The notes beneath the pieces were generated by a model. That model did no database searches and was not told where the DNA came from. It worked only from the letters and a program-made list of their open reading frames with translations. Both the position numbers and the translations under genes were made by a program. This document shows, in pieces, positions 1 through 7,648 of a DNA stretch of 64,000 bases. Where the stretch lies: positions 372,001-436,000 of the forward strand of contig NZ_CP117884.1 in NCBI RefSeq assembly GCF_028736235.1, given 5' to 3'. Within the stretch, counting starts at the first letter, position 1. The number at the start of each line of letters is the position of its first letter. Origin of the DNA: Lacticaseibacillus pabuli. Its GTDB lineage: Bacteria > Bacillota > Bacilli > Lactobacillales > Lactobacillaceae.

Positions 1-212
1 CCGCCGGAACCGGCAGTGAAGACAATGGCGTCTGCGTCTGGCAGCTGCTTGGCGAGTTCGCCGGCTTCTTCGTGCAAATCGAGGGCAATCTGTTCGTCAC
101 CTAAGTTCTGCGGGTGACGGGAAGTGGCAATCACGTGGTCACCATTTGCCTGCAAGTCCTTCACGACGTCCTGGCCAACCCGACCGCTGGCACCGATAAC
201 GATAATACGCAT
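1..212 (-). CDS. NAD(P)-binding oxidoreductase, SDR/epimerase type (partial, C-terminus outside window)
   Basis: The first 70 residues are visible. They start MRIIVIGASGRVGQDV, a typical GxxGxxG dinucleotide-binding loop, followed by a basic residue region (ATSRHPQ) and the strand DAIVFTAGSGG. This matches the atypical short-chain NAD(P)-binding family (NmrA/YwnB-like). The ATG at 210-212 is preceded by GGAGG at 221-225. Substrate is unknown and the gene runs off the left edge, so only the fold can be assigned. Confidence 0.75.
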   Translation of the reverse strand, partial: MRIIVIGASGRVGQDVVKDLQANGDHVIATSRHPQNLGDEQIALDLHEEAGELAKQLPDADAIVFTAGSG

Positions 213-254
213 AGTTAAAACCTCCATTGTTAATTTTGTGCAATTAGTATAACA

Positions 255-989
255 CTATTCAGGTAAATCAAAGCCCTGTTGCCGCAGAATCTTGCCGATA
301 TCATCGCGGTGGTGCAGGGCGCCTGCGAGGTGGGTAATCATGGACTGGCGGTAGTCCGTATCCTTGTTACCCCAGCTCCGTGCCGCATAGTACGCGTGCA
401 GTTGTGTGTTGTAGGCGTCCATGTCGGCGGCGTTGGACTGCGGATAACTGTTCTCCGCAAACATGAGCACTCGCGGTAGCCGCGGCTTTAATTCTGGCGC
501 TTCATCAGGCACGCCCACCTTGAGTCCAAGGAGCGGGAAGGTGTACTTGGGTAGATGCAACAACTGAATCATTTGCGCTGGGTCGTTGAGGATGCTACCG
601 AGGAAAACCGTTCCGAGTCCGCTACGTTCGGCTGCAGCGACCATGTTTTGCGCGGCCAGGGTGGCGTCGAAGAGACCGCCAAAGAGTGCATCCCAGTTGG
701 TTAACTGGTGGATGGACTTACCACTGCCCTGGACCAACGCGACGTTGCGCGCCTGATCAATCACGAAGACGAAGAGGTCTCCGGGGTCGGCAACAAAATC
801 GTGCGTCGTGAGGTCTGCGATTGCCTGCTTTAGTGTGGGGTCGCTGATGTGAATCAAGCTGAACTGCTGCATAAATTTGCTGCTAGCGGTGGCCTGCGCG
901 ACGGCAACCAGCGCGTTGATTTGTGCAGTTGTCAGGGGCTGGTCCTTGTACCGCCGAATTGAGCGGTGTTGCAAAGCTGACTCGTCCAT
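255..989 (-). CDS. Nitroreductase-family NADPH-dependent flavin oxidoreductase
   Basis: A protein of about 244 residues with the nitroreductase N-terminus (RSIRRYKDQPL), the FMN-contacting region ASSKFMQQ, the segment AAERSGLGTVFLGSI and the late GLKVGVPDEAPELKPRLP stretch. The family reduces flavins, nitro-compounds or quinones with NAD(P)H in the cytoplasm; the physiological substrate cannot be read. The ATG at 987-989 was chosen because GGAG lies 9 bases upstream of it; the ATG at 996-998 has the same GGAG directly abutting it, which is too close. It lies on the minus strand behind the next divergent gene. Confidence 0.85.
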   Translation of the reverse strand: MDESALQHRSIRRYKDQPLTTAQINALVAVAQATASSKFMQQFSLIHISDPTLKQAIADLTTHDFVADPGDLFVFVIDQARNVALVQGSGKSIHQLTNWDALFGGLFDATLAAQNMVAAAERSGLGTVFLGSILNDPAQMIQLLHLPKYTFPLLGLKVGVPDEAPELKPRLPRVLMFAENSYPQSNAADMDAYNTQLHAYYAARSWGNKDTDYRQSMITHLAGALHHRDDIGKILRQQGFDLPE

Positions 990-1085
990 AATTATCATCT
1001 CCAGTGCAACTTTAGCATAGCTTGGGTCACCTGGAACCAGACAAAAGTGTTAAAATGCACTATCAATAGATGGGGGCGTGAGCGC

Positions 1086-1631
1086 ATGCAGACACATACA
1101 TTGGGACCGGAGACGACGGATAGTTTTCGTGCGGCGGAATATTTCAAGGCACACTTGCAGCCGGACACGACGATTGTGTTGCACGACGACTTCGCCGATA
1201 TTTTGACGAACCTGCCTGCCATTGCGGGTCAGCAGTTTCTGATCCCCGCCGCTTACCAGAACGCGAAGGGCGATTTATCCTGGCGCGAGTTCAATTACAA
1301 TGCGAGTGGCGTGGCGAAGATCAACACGACCTTTCATTTACCGCTGATGCCGATGGTGCTGGTCGAAAACCTCCAACCGCGGCGTGGGGAGGCCGTGTTC
1401 CACCCGGCGACGAAGCAGCTGTTCGAGTCGGTAATACCGCTGGCGGGTTTGTCGCAGCGGCCGATGACGAGCAAGGCGTTGGTCTTGGGCAGCTTTTTAC
1501 GCCGCGGGAGTCGTTACGCAATTGTAACGGAAGAATTTTTCAAAGAAGCCACGGCAGCGTCAGCCGCGCAGTACCGCATCCTAAAACGGTTTCCTGGTGA
1601 GATGGTTTGGGTGGTTTACGACGTCCTGTAG
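1086..1631 (+). CDS. Prephenate-dehydratase-like protein resembling BacA (prephenate decarboxylase)
   Basis: A 181-residue protein beginning MQTHTLGPETTDSFRAAEYF. By eye it resembles bacilysin BacA and the prephenate dehydratase catalytic fold: TLGPExT near the N-terminus, an AA..F helix, LHDDFADIL (BacA has LHDTFESCI), and IPAAY where BacA has VPHAY. A late segment ends in FPGEMVWVVYD, where BacA has IPMSWSLFG. The TRF motif of true PheA was not found and there is no ACT domain. The start follows GGGGG with 9-base spacing. The gene sits just upstream of the attenuator of the aro/tyr operon, so prephenate would be nearby as substrate. Decarboxylase, dehydratase or a non-catalytic prephenate binder are all possible. 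The resemblance is from memory and not a computed alignment. Confidence 0.45.
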   Translation: MQTHTLGPETTDSFRAAEYFKAHLQPDTTIVLHDDFADILTNLPAIAGQQFLIPAAYQNAKGDLSWREFNYNASGVAKINTTFHLPLMPMVLVENLQPRRGEAVFHPATKQLFESVIPLAGLSQRPMTSKALVLGSFLRRGSRYAIVTEEFFKEATAASAAQYRILKRFPGEMVWVVYDVL

Positions 1632-1652
1632 TCGGAAATGCTTGATTTAGGG

Positions 1653-1681
1653 TTGACCCGCTCCGAATCTGATGTTTTAAT
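1653..1681 (+). promoter_or_regulatory. Promoter of the aromatic operon
   Basis: TTGACC at 1653-1658 and TTTAAT at 1676-1681 with 17-base spacing, 35 bases upstream of the leader peptide start. It lies after the stop of the BacA-like gene without an intervening terminator, so read-through from that gene is possible. Confidence 0.6.
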
Positions 1682-1715
1682 TAGAACAATTAATAAACGG
1701 AAAGGAATTATCATC

Positions 1716-1778
1716 ATGCTTAAAGTTAACGTCATCAACAACGCAGCCTGGTATTATAACTATGCCTACTTTATCTAG
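1716..1778 (+). CDS. Aromatic leader peptide (attenuator, Trp/Tyr/Phe codons)
   Basis: A 20-codon reading frame with ribosome site AAAGGA at 1701-1706. Residues 12-19 are WYYNYAYF: one Trp, four Tyr and one Phe codon in eight. The stop TAG at 1776-1778 is immediately followed by the first arm of a hairpin. Its position between a promoter and a Rho-independent terminator ahead of chorismate and tyrosine biosynthesis genes is the classical design of a leader peptide for ribosome-mediated attenuation. Stalling on uncharged aromatic tRNAs would sense the end products. The spacing N-x-x-Ar-Ar-Ar-x-Ar is shared with the two leader peptides at 47.3 and 48.7 kb. Confidence 0.85.
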   Translation: MLKVNVINNAAWYYNYAYFI

Positions 1779-1953
1779 CGTCCGTGCCCTCAAGACACGG
1801 ACGGAACACGTTCGTGTCTAGAGTGGCTTAGTTGATCTGTTAACATGCCGGTTAGACACTGTATAGTCTAGCTGGCGGAAATTTTGATAATTCTGCCATT
1901 CCCATTGTGGGGGTGTTTAGCCGGCTGGACTTCTTGTCCCGCCGGCTTTTTTT
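1779..1953 (+). promoter_or_regulatory. Attenuator: chain of alternative hairpins ending in a terminator
   Basis: Seven arms can pair with their neighbours in alternation. 1:2 is 1779-1786 with 1796-1803. 2:3 is 1793-1799 with 1813-1819. 3:4 is 1814-1820 with 1853-1859. 4:5 is 1847-1857 with 1866-1876 (11 bp with G:U pairs). 5:6 is 1870-1876 with 1920-1926. 6:7 is 1919-1930 with 1936-1947, followed by seven T (terminator). A ribosome at the leader stop would cover arm 1, giving 2:3, 4:5 and the terminator. A ribosome stalled on the earlier Trp/Tyr codons leaves arm 1 free, giving 1:2, 3:4 and 5:6, which opens the terminator. The pairings are read from the sequence; the switching is inferred. 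Confidence 0.75.
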
Positions 1954-1956
1954 GCA

Positions 1957-2045
1957 ATTTCGCTTAGTGAGCGTTGAAACAGTTATCGCCCGATTTTGCG
2001 AAGCAAAACTCGGACGATTACTGTTTCACGCGAACTTAGCGAAAT
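1957..2045 (+). repeat. Palindromic intergenic repeat, full copy A
   Basis: An imperfect inverted repeat of 89 bases starting directly after the attenuator T-run. Arms run ATTTCGCT…CAGT against ACTG…AGCGAAAT, with a central TTTTGCGAAGCAAAA stem-loop. It is homologous to copy B (41006-41093) and copy C (61330-61418). The outer stem differs between copies by compensatory changes: GAAACAGT/ACTGTTTC here, GGGACAGT/ACTGTCCC in B, GAGTCAGT/ACTGACTC in C. Confidence 0.85.
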
Positions 2046-2235
2046 GCAGTCAGTCGATGCGAACGCATCGTCTGACCCGTGTAACCTTAACAATCACAGT
2101 AAACTAGAAAGCCACGCGAAGCGGCGTCTGAAATCATACTGACTCACGCGAACTTAGCGAAATGCAGTCAGTCGATGCGAACGCATCGTCTGACCCGTGT
2201 AACCTTAACAATCACAGTAAACTAGAAAGCCACGC
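2026..2235 (+). repeat. Direct repeat of 92 bp, two identical copies (2026-2117 and 2144-2235)
   Basis: The 3' arm of the palindromic repeat, a GATGCGAACGCATC stem-loop flanked by CAGTC and GTCTGACC, and a spacer ending AAACTAGAAAGCCACGC occur twice without a mismatch, 118 bases apart. The same GATGCGAACGCATC stem-loop and a CTAGAAAGCC spacer recur inverted at 61.26-61.33 kb. The region separates the attenuator from the ribosome site of the first operon gene, so it is transcribed as untranslated leader. Confidence 0.85.
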
Positions 2236-2266
2236 AACCACCGCACTACCCACCCAGGAGGCAATT

Positions 2267-3772
2267 ATGGATACACAAATTAGTAAATCAATGCAATTCC
2301 GACTCTCATTTTCACTCTACTTAAACTACTTCGTTCATGGGATTGGGCTCATCATCATCGCCCAGAACATGCAGACGCTGGCACACAGTTGGGCTTCCCC
2401 AATTACCACCGTTGCCATGGTGCTCTCCGGCGTCGGGCTGGGCCGCTTCCCGGCATACTTTATCTTCGGTATCCTCGCCGATAAGTTTGGCCGCAAGCTG
2501 TGTATCAACATCGGGATGTTCCTCTACCTCGTGTTCTTCGTAGGCATGATGTTCACGCACAACATCCAAATCGCCTACGTCCTCGCGATGTTTGCGGGTG
2601 CTGCCAACTCGGCGCTCGATTCCGGGACCTACACGACCTTCGCTGATCTCGGCGGGAAGGCGAAAGCTTCCAACGTCCTGATCAAGGCCGGCATGTCCAT
2701 CGGGGAATTCGTCCTCCCACTGTTCGTTGCTTTCTCAGAACAGAACAGCATCTGGTACGGCTGGTCCTTTGCCATCGGGGCCGCAGCGCTGGTTGTGAAC
2801 ATTCTGTTGCTGATTCCCGTTAAGTTCCCCGCAATGGTCAAAACCGCAGATACCGGCGCCGGCAAGCGCGTCAGCATTTCCAAGACGCGCAAAGTAATTG
2901 CCACCGTTGCCCTGTCACTCTACGGCTACACGTCCATGGGTCTGATGATTCTCTTCACCCAGTGGATCACGCTCTACGCCACTGACGTCCTGCACTTCAC
3001 CAACACCGCGGCACACCTGCTGATGTCCGCATACTCCGTCGGTTCCATCACCGGGGTGCTCGTCATCTTCATCATGCTGCGCCGGGGCGTTCCAGAAGGC
3101 CCACTTCTGATTGGCCTCACCACAACGGCACTGGTTGCGCTACTCGCAGTGCTCATTGTTAAGGCACCGACCGTCTCCATGATTGCCTCCTTTGCCTTTG
3201 GTCTGTCGGCCGCTGGTGGTGGTATGCAGGTTGGCCTGACGATGTTCCTCGAACTCTACCCCCGGATTAAGGGCCTGATTACCGGCATCTTCATGAACTT
3301 CGGGAGCCTCGCGACCTTCTCCGTACCCATTATCACAGGTGCGCTGGCTAAGGTCAGCATCGCCTCCGCACTTCGCTTCGATGTCGTCATCGCAGTTGCC
3401 AGCCTCATCGTGGTCGTTGCGGCACGGCTCGCATTGCACCAGGAACGCTCGCTCGACAACTCACGCAAGCAGATTAACGGCATCGACCGCGACATCACGC
3501 GCCTGCTCGAAGACCGGTTCCACGCCGTCGACACGATTGCGGCGATCAAGGCCGAGAGTGGCAAGGCTGTTCTCGATGAAGGCCGCGAGCAGCAGGTCAT
3601 CGCCCGCGTTGGTGCCAGCGTGAAGGATGAACAACTACGCGGTAGCATTCAGCATATCTACGGCGCCATCATGGCCGAATCGCGTGCTTACCAGAGCGAC
3701 AAGCTCGGCCGGCGTAGTGAGACTGAAACCACGCCCGTGATGCCAGACAGCGCACTTAAGGAGAATAACTAA
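2267..3772 (+). CDS. MFS transporter fused to an AroQ-type chorismate mutase
   Basis: A 501-residue protein. Residues 1 to about 385 are a 12-segment major facilitator (GVGLGRFPAYFIFGILADKFGRK is the signature between helices 2 and 3). The C-terminal 100 residues are a chorismate mutase domain with every spacing of the E. coli AroQ active site: R400, D407, R417, K428, D437, R440, E441 correspond to Arg11, Asp18, Arg28, Lys39, Asp48, Arg51, Glu52, and S472/Q476 fit the last helix. It should convert chorismate to prephenate at the inner membrane face, with the transporter moving a related aromatic or organic acid (inferred). ATG 2267 follows CAGGAGG. The stop overlaps the aroC start by one base. 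Confidence 0.88.
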   Translation: MDTQISKSMQFRLSFSLYLNYFVHGIGLIIIAQNMQTLAHSWASPITTVAMVLSGVGLGRFPAYFIFGILADKFGRKLCINIGMFLYLVFFVGMMFTHNIQIAYVLAMFAGAANSALDSGTYTTFADLGGKAKASNVLIKAGMSIGEFVLPLFVAFSEQNSIWYGWSFAIGAAALVVNILLLIPVKFPAMVKTADTGAGKRVSISKTRKVIATVALSLYGYTSMGLMILFTQWITLYATDVLHFTNTAAHLLMSAYSVGSITGVLVIFIMLRRGVPEGPLLIGLTTTALVALLAVLIVKAPTVSMIASFAFGLSAAGGGMQVGLTMFLELYPRIKGLITGIFMNFGSLATFSVPIITGALAKVSIASALRFDVVIAVASLIVVVAARLALHQERSLDNSRKQINGIDRDITRLLEDRFHAVDTIAAIKAESGKAVLDEGREQQVIARVGASVKDEQLRGSIQHIYGAIMAESRAYQSDKLGRRSETETTPVMPDSALKENN

Positions 3773-4941
3773 TGATGAATTACATGACAGCGGGCGAATC
3801 ACACGGCCCACAACTTACCGGAATTTTGGAAGGCGTGCCCGCGGGCTTGCACCTCGACGTCGACGCGATTAACGCCGCTCTGGCCGCTCGCCAGGGTGGC
3901 TACGGTCGCGGCAGTCGTCAAAAGATTGAACACGACACCGTTCAGATTGTCGGTGGCGTCCGGCACGGCATCACGATGGGCGGCCCGATTGCACTCGTTG
4001 TGGCCAACCGTGACCACGCGCACTGGGGTGAAATTATGGACCCCGTAGCTCCAGAAACGCCGGAAAACACCCTGCGCCCGGTGAACCGACCCCGTCCAGG
4101 TCACGCCGATCTCGTGGGGGGCATGAAGTACGGTCACCGCGATTTGCGCAACGTGCTCGAACGCTCGTCCGCCCGCGAAACGGCGATGCGTGTGGCAATC
4201 GGGGCGATTTGCAAACAGCTGTTGCAGGCAGTCGGCGTTGACCTTGTCGGCTACGTTGAACAGGTTGGCAGTGTTGCCGGTCCCGCCGAGCAGCCACTGG
4301 ACGTGCAGGCAATTAACAAAGCCATCACCAGTAACGACATGCGCATGCTGGATGATAAGCAGGTGGACCAAATCCACGAACTCATCGACGACACGCGCCG
4401 CGCCGGCAACACGCTTGGCGGTATCATCCGCGTCGTGGCAACGGGTTTGCCCGCAGGTCTCGGCAGTTACGTGTCCTGGGACCAGAAGCTTGATGCCAAG
4501 ATTGCGGCTGCTGTGATGGGCGTCAACGCAATGAAGGGTGTCGAGATTGGCGACGGCTTCAAGGCCGCGACGAGCCTCGGCTCCGACGTCATGGACGAGA
4601 TTGATTGGCACGAGGGCGAGGGCTTTGACCGCTTGACTGACCACCTCGGCGGCTTTGAAGGCGGCATGACGAACGGGATGCCCGTGATTGTTAAGGCAGC
4701 CATGAAGCCAATTCCGACACTTTACAAGGCACTGCAGAGTGTCGATGTGACAAACCACGAAGTTAAGAAGGCGAATGTGGAGCGTTCTGACACGACGGCG
4801 ATTGTGCCCGCTTCGATTGTCGTCGAGAGCGCGGTGGCCTTTGAACTGGCCCGCGCGCTGACAGACACGTTTGATGACAACAAGCTGGCCCGTTTGCAGC
4901 AACAGGTCGCAGATTACCGCGAGGAACTGCGCGAGTTTTAG
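3772..4941 (+). CDS. aroC: Chorismate synthase
   Basis: 389 residues, the usual length. It has the GESHGPQL N-terminus, GGYGRGSRQ, the RPGHADL motif and RSSARETAMRVA, all chorismate synthase signatures. It makes chorismate from 5-enolpyruvylshikimate-3-phosphate using reduced FMN. The ATG overlaps the stop of the transporter–mutase gene (TAATG) and AAGGAG lies 9 bases upstream; a second ATG follows at 3775. Product and next enzyme (chorismate mutase) are encoded back to back, consistent with one attenuated operon. Confidence 0.97.
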   Translation: MMNYMTAGESHGPQLTGILEGVPAGLHLDVDAINAALAARQGGYGRGSRQKIEHDTVQIVGGVRHGITMGGPIALVVANRDHAHWGEIMDPVAPETPENTLRPVNRPRPGHADLVGGMKYGHRDLRNVLERSSARETAMRVAIGAICKQLLQAVGVDLVGYVEQVGSVAGPAEQPLDVQAINKAITSNDMRMLDDKQVDQIHELIDDTRRAGNTLGGIIRVVATGLPAGLGSYVSWDQKLDAKIAAAVMGVNAMKGVEIGDGFKAATSLGSDVMDEIDWHEGEGFDRLTDHLGGFEGGMTNGMPVIVKAAMKPIPTLYKALQSVDVTNHEVKKANVERSDTTAIVPASIVVESAVAFELARALTDTFDDNKLARLQQQVADYREELREF

Positions 4942-4950
4942 GAGGTTTAT

Positions 4951-6264
4951 ATGATGAAGGACTTGATTACAGGATTACAAACCGGTTTACATGGCACACT
5001 CACCGTGCCCGGTGACAAGAGCATTTCCCACCGCGGCATCATGCTGGGTGCGCTGGCAACTGGACGCACGGTCCTTCACAACTTTCTGACCTCTGCGGAT
5101 TGCCTCAGCACGCTGCAGGCCTTTCGCGATATGGGCGTGACGATTGACCGGACCGGCACCAACGTCACGATTGACGGCGTCGGCTTGCACGGCTTGCAGG
5201 CACCAGATCACGCGCTGGACATGGGCAACTCCGGTACGACGACGCGCCTGATTATGGGTATCCTGGCCGGTCAGACGGGGACTTTTCGGCTTGAAGGGGA
5301 TGCGTCCTTGAGCCAGCGCCCGATGCACCGCGTGAGCGAACCGCTGGCGGACTTTGGTGCCAATATTATGACGACGGCCGGCAAGCTGCCCGTGACCATT
5401 ACCGGCACCGCAGTTCATTCCGCGGACGTCCAGCTTGCCGTGGCGAGCGCGCAGGTCAAGAGTGCACTCATCTTCGCTGCACTCCAGGCGGATGGCATGA
5501 GTGTCATTCGCGAAAAATTGCCGACGCGTGACCACACGGAGCGGATGCTCCAGGCATTTGGGGCTGACCTCGAAGTGTCGGCAGACCACATGACAATTGC
5601 GCTGGAGGGCAAGCCGACACTACATGGGCAGACCGTTGAAGTGCCAGGGGATATGTCTAGCGCCGCCTTCTTCATGGTTGCGGCCACGCTCGTACCGGGC
5701 TCTGACATCACGCTCAAGAACGTCGGCCTGAACCCGACACGGACGGGTTTGCTGGATCTGATTCAGCAGATGGGTGGCAACATCGACGTCACCGCGCGCG
5801 TGTCCGGCGGGGAACCGCTTGGCGATTTGCGGGTTCGTTCCGCGCAATTGCACGCCGTGGACTTGGGTGCTGAACAAGTGCCTGCTATTATCGATGAGCT
5901 ACCGCTTGTGGCATTGCTCGCCGCACACGCCCAGGGCACCAGCCACGTGACGGGTGCCGCGGAGTTGCGCGTCAAGGAAACCGACCGGATCAAGGCGCTG
6001 GCGACTGAGTTAGGCAAGCTGGGCATCCAGGTCGATGAACTTCCAGACGGCTTCTTCATCACCGGCCAGCAGACGGCCGCGGTGCGTGACCCACAGCTGG
6101 ACTCCTGGGGCGATCACCGCATCGGCATGATGCTGGCTCTGGCGGCTTTGCAAGTTGACCAACCGCTGACCCTAAAAGGTGCAGACGCGGTCGGCATTTC
6201 TTATCCGCAGTTCTTTGCTGATTTGGCGGAACTGGCGAATAAGGAAAGTGAGACTTCAAAATGA
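4951..6264 (+). CDS. aroA: 5-enolpyruvylshikimate-3-phosphate synthase
   Basis: 437 residues. PGDKSISHRGIMLGALA at the N-terminus, GNSGTTTRLIMG, DASLSQRPMHR and the late KETDRIKAL and SWGDHRIGMMLALA are the family motifs. It transfers enolpyruvyl from PEP to shikimate-3-phosphate. AGGAGG lies 6 bases before the first of two ATGs. The gene starts 9 bases after aroC and ends with an ATGA overlap with tyrA. Confidence 0.97.
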   Translation: MMKDLITGLQTGLHGTLTVPGDKSISHRGIMLGALATGRTVLHNFLTSADCLSTLQAFRDMGVTIDRTGTNVTIDGVGLHGLQAPDHALDMGNSGTTTRLIMGILAGQTGTFRLEGDASLSQRPMHRVSEPLADFGANIMTTAGKLPVTITGTAVHSADVQLAVASAQVKSALIFAALQADGMSVIREKLPTRDHTERMLQAFGADLEVSADHMTIALEGKPTLHGQTVEVPGDMSSAAFFMVAATLVPGSDITLKNVGLNPTRTGLLDLIQQMGGNIDVTARVSGGEPLGDLRVRSAQLHAVDLGAEQVPAIIDELPLVALLAAHAQGTSHVTGAAELRVKETDRIKALATELGKLGIQVDELPDGFFITGQQTAAVRDPQLDSWGDHRIGMMLALAALQVDQPLTLKGADAVGISYPQFFADLAELANKESETSK

Positions 6265-7124
6265 ACAACGTATTGATTTCAGGTTTAGGATTAATCGGCT
6301 CCTCCCTGGCACGGGCAATTCGCCAACGTCGCGGGGATGTCCACGTGATTGGCTTTGATGCGGATAGGGCCAGTTTGGATTGGGCAGCTCAGCACTTGGT
6401 TATCGACGAGGCGGCAGCGGACTTTGCGGCTGGTGCGACCCAGGCTGACTTCATTATCCTGGCGGCACCAGTCACAGTGATTGCCGACCAGTTGCAAGCG
6501 CTGAGTCGCCTGCAGCTGAAGCCTGGCGTCATCGTCACCGATACGGGGAGCACCAAGCGCAATGTGCTAGCCGCTGCGCAGGACCTCATGGCAGGCGGCG
6601 TGACTTTCATTGGGGCGCACCCGATGGCGGGTTCTGAGCGTTCTGGCGTGAAGAACGGGCGCGCGGACTTGTTCGCCGAGGCGCATTACTTCTTGGTGAA
6701 CGGCAACGGCACTGCGGAACAAGTCCTCACATTGCGGAACCTACTCTCCGCTGCTGGAGCCTACTTCGTCGAACTGAGCCCGGAAGCACATGACGAACTG
6801 GTTGGCGCGATTAGCCATGTCCCCCACGTCGTTGCGGCTGGCCTGGCCGCTGCGGCAGCGGACAGCTTGCACGGCGACCAAACGAAATTAGGCTACGCTG
6901 CGGGCGGCTTCCGCGACACAACCCGGATCGCGGCCAGTGACCCAGACTTGTGGACGGCCATTGTGATGAGTAATCGGGAAACAATCGCCGCACAGCTGCG
7001 CGGCTTTGCAGATCACATCGCGACCATTCAGCGTGCGATTGATGTTGGTGACGCGACTGCAATTCGGACGTACTTTGCGACGGCACAGGCTGTGCGCAAG
7101 CATTTGGATGAGGAGGAAGACTGA
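6261..7124 (+). CDS. tyrA: Prephenate dehydrogenase
   Basis: 287 residues. The N-terminus has the NAD-binding loop ISGLGLIGSSLA, and GSTKRNVLAA and GAHPMAGSERSGVKNGRADLF are the prephenate dehydrogenase signature; ISHVPHVVAAGLA follows. It oxidatively decarboxylates prephenate to 4-hydroxyphenylpyruvate, the precursor of tyrosine. The protein ends after the catalytic domain, so it lacks the ACT regulatory domain of many Bacillus homologues. Control of Tyr synthesis may therefore rest on the operon's Tyr-rich leader (inference). Start overlaps aroA (ATGA). Confidence 0.95.
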   Translation: MNNVLISGLGLIGSSLARAIRQRRGDVHVIGFDADRASLDWAAQHLVIDEAAADFAAGATQADFIILAAPVTVIADQLQALSRLQLKPGVIVTDTGSTKRNVLAAAQDLMAGGVTFIGAHPMAGSERSGVKNGRADLFAEAHYFLVNGNGTAEQVLTLRNLLSAAGAYFVELSPEAHDELVGAISHVPHVVAAGLAAAAADSLHGDQTKLGYAAGGFRDTTRIAASDPDLWTAIVMSNRETIAAQLRGFADHIATIQRAIDVGDATAIRTYFATAQAVRKHLDEEED

Positions 7125-7648
7125 TGGACCTAATCTTGGTAGGCTTTATGGGCGCCGGCAAAACGACGGTCAGCGGCATCTTGGCTGATGATCTAGCCCT
7201 TGCCCAGCGCGATTTGGATGATTTGATTACCGACGCCGCGGGTCAGACGATTCCCGAAATTTTCGCGAGCCGCGGTGAATCAGGTTTCCGCGCACTTGAA
7301 ACCCAAACCCTGCGTGCGGCTTTACAGCAGCCCGGTATCCTGGCAACGGGTGGCGGCACCCCGGTTCAGGATGCTAACTTTGCGGTGTTGCAGGACACGG
7401 ACGTCCCCGTGGTGTTGCTCGACGCGACGCCAGAGAGCATTTTGACGCGAATTGGCGGTGATACCAACCGGCCGCTGGTCCAGCAACTGGGCCCGCGTGG
7501 CTTGAGTGAGTTGCAGGCACAGCGCAATCCGCGCTACCACGCGTTGGCCGACCTCGTGATCGCGACGGATGACCTGACGCCAGAGGAGATTGCCGCACAG
7601 ATTAAGGCGTGGTTAATCAACCGCGCAGGGGAGGCGGAACGCGCATGA
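7124..7648 (+). CDS. aroK: Shikimate kinase
   Basis: 174 residues. P-loop GFMGAGKTT at residues 7-15, the substrate-binding DLDDLITDAAGQTIPEIF and RGESGFRALE motifs, and TGGGTPV are all present. It phosphorylates shikimate with ATP. The ATG shares a base with the tyrA stop (TGATG), and the 3' end overlaps aroE by four bases, so translation is probably coupled. Confidence 0.95.
   Translation: MDLILVGFMGAGKTTVSGILADDLALAQRDLDDLITDAAGQTIPEIFASRGESGFRALETQTLRAALQQPGILATGGGTPVQDANFAVLQDTDVPVVLLDATPESILTRIGGDTNRPLVQQLGPRGLSELQAQRNPRYHALADLVIATDDLTPEEIAAQIKAWLINRAGEAERA

Noticed and set aside
1653..1953. T-box riboswitch before the aromatic operon
   Set aside because: Neither the AGGGTGGNACCGCG antiterminator bulge nor a specifier-loop layout is present; the leader frame and hairpin chain explain the region better. 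The same holds for 47.1-47.4 and 48.5-48.8 kb.
1907..2107. 66-residue frame, with a similar frame on the minus strand at 61232-61438
   Set aside because: The shared peptide (LQFRLVS.E.V..RFCEAKL) is only the translated palindromic repeat; the bases covary as a fold, not as codons.
2162..2266. Upstream extension of the MFS–chorismate mutase gene (in-frame ATG at 2162)
   Set aside because: The 35 extra residues are translated repeat sequence (QSVDANAS…), with no ribosome site; ATG 2267 has CAGGAGG.
3799..4902. Long minus-strand open frame opposite aroC (367 codons)
   Set aside because: It is a shadow of the high-GC aroC codon pattern, has no ribosome site or recognisable motif, and lies wholly inside a conserved gene.
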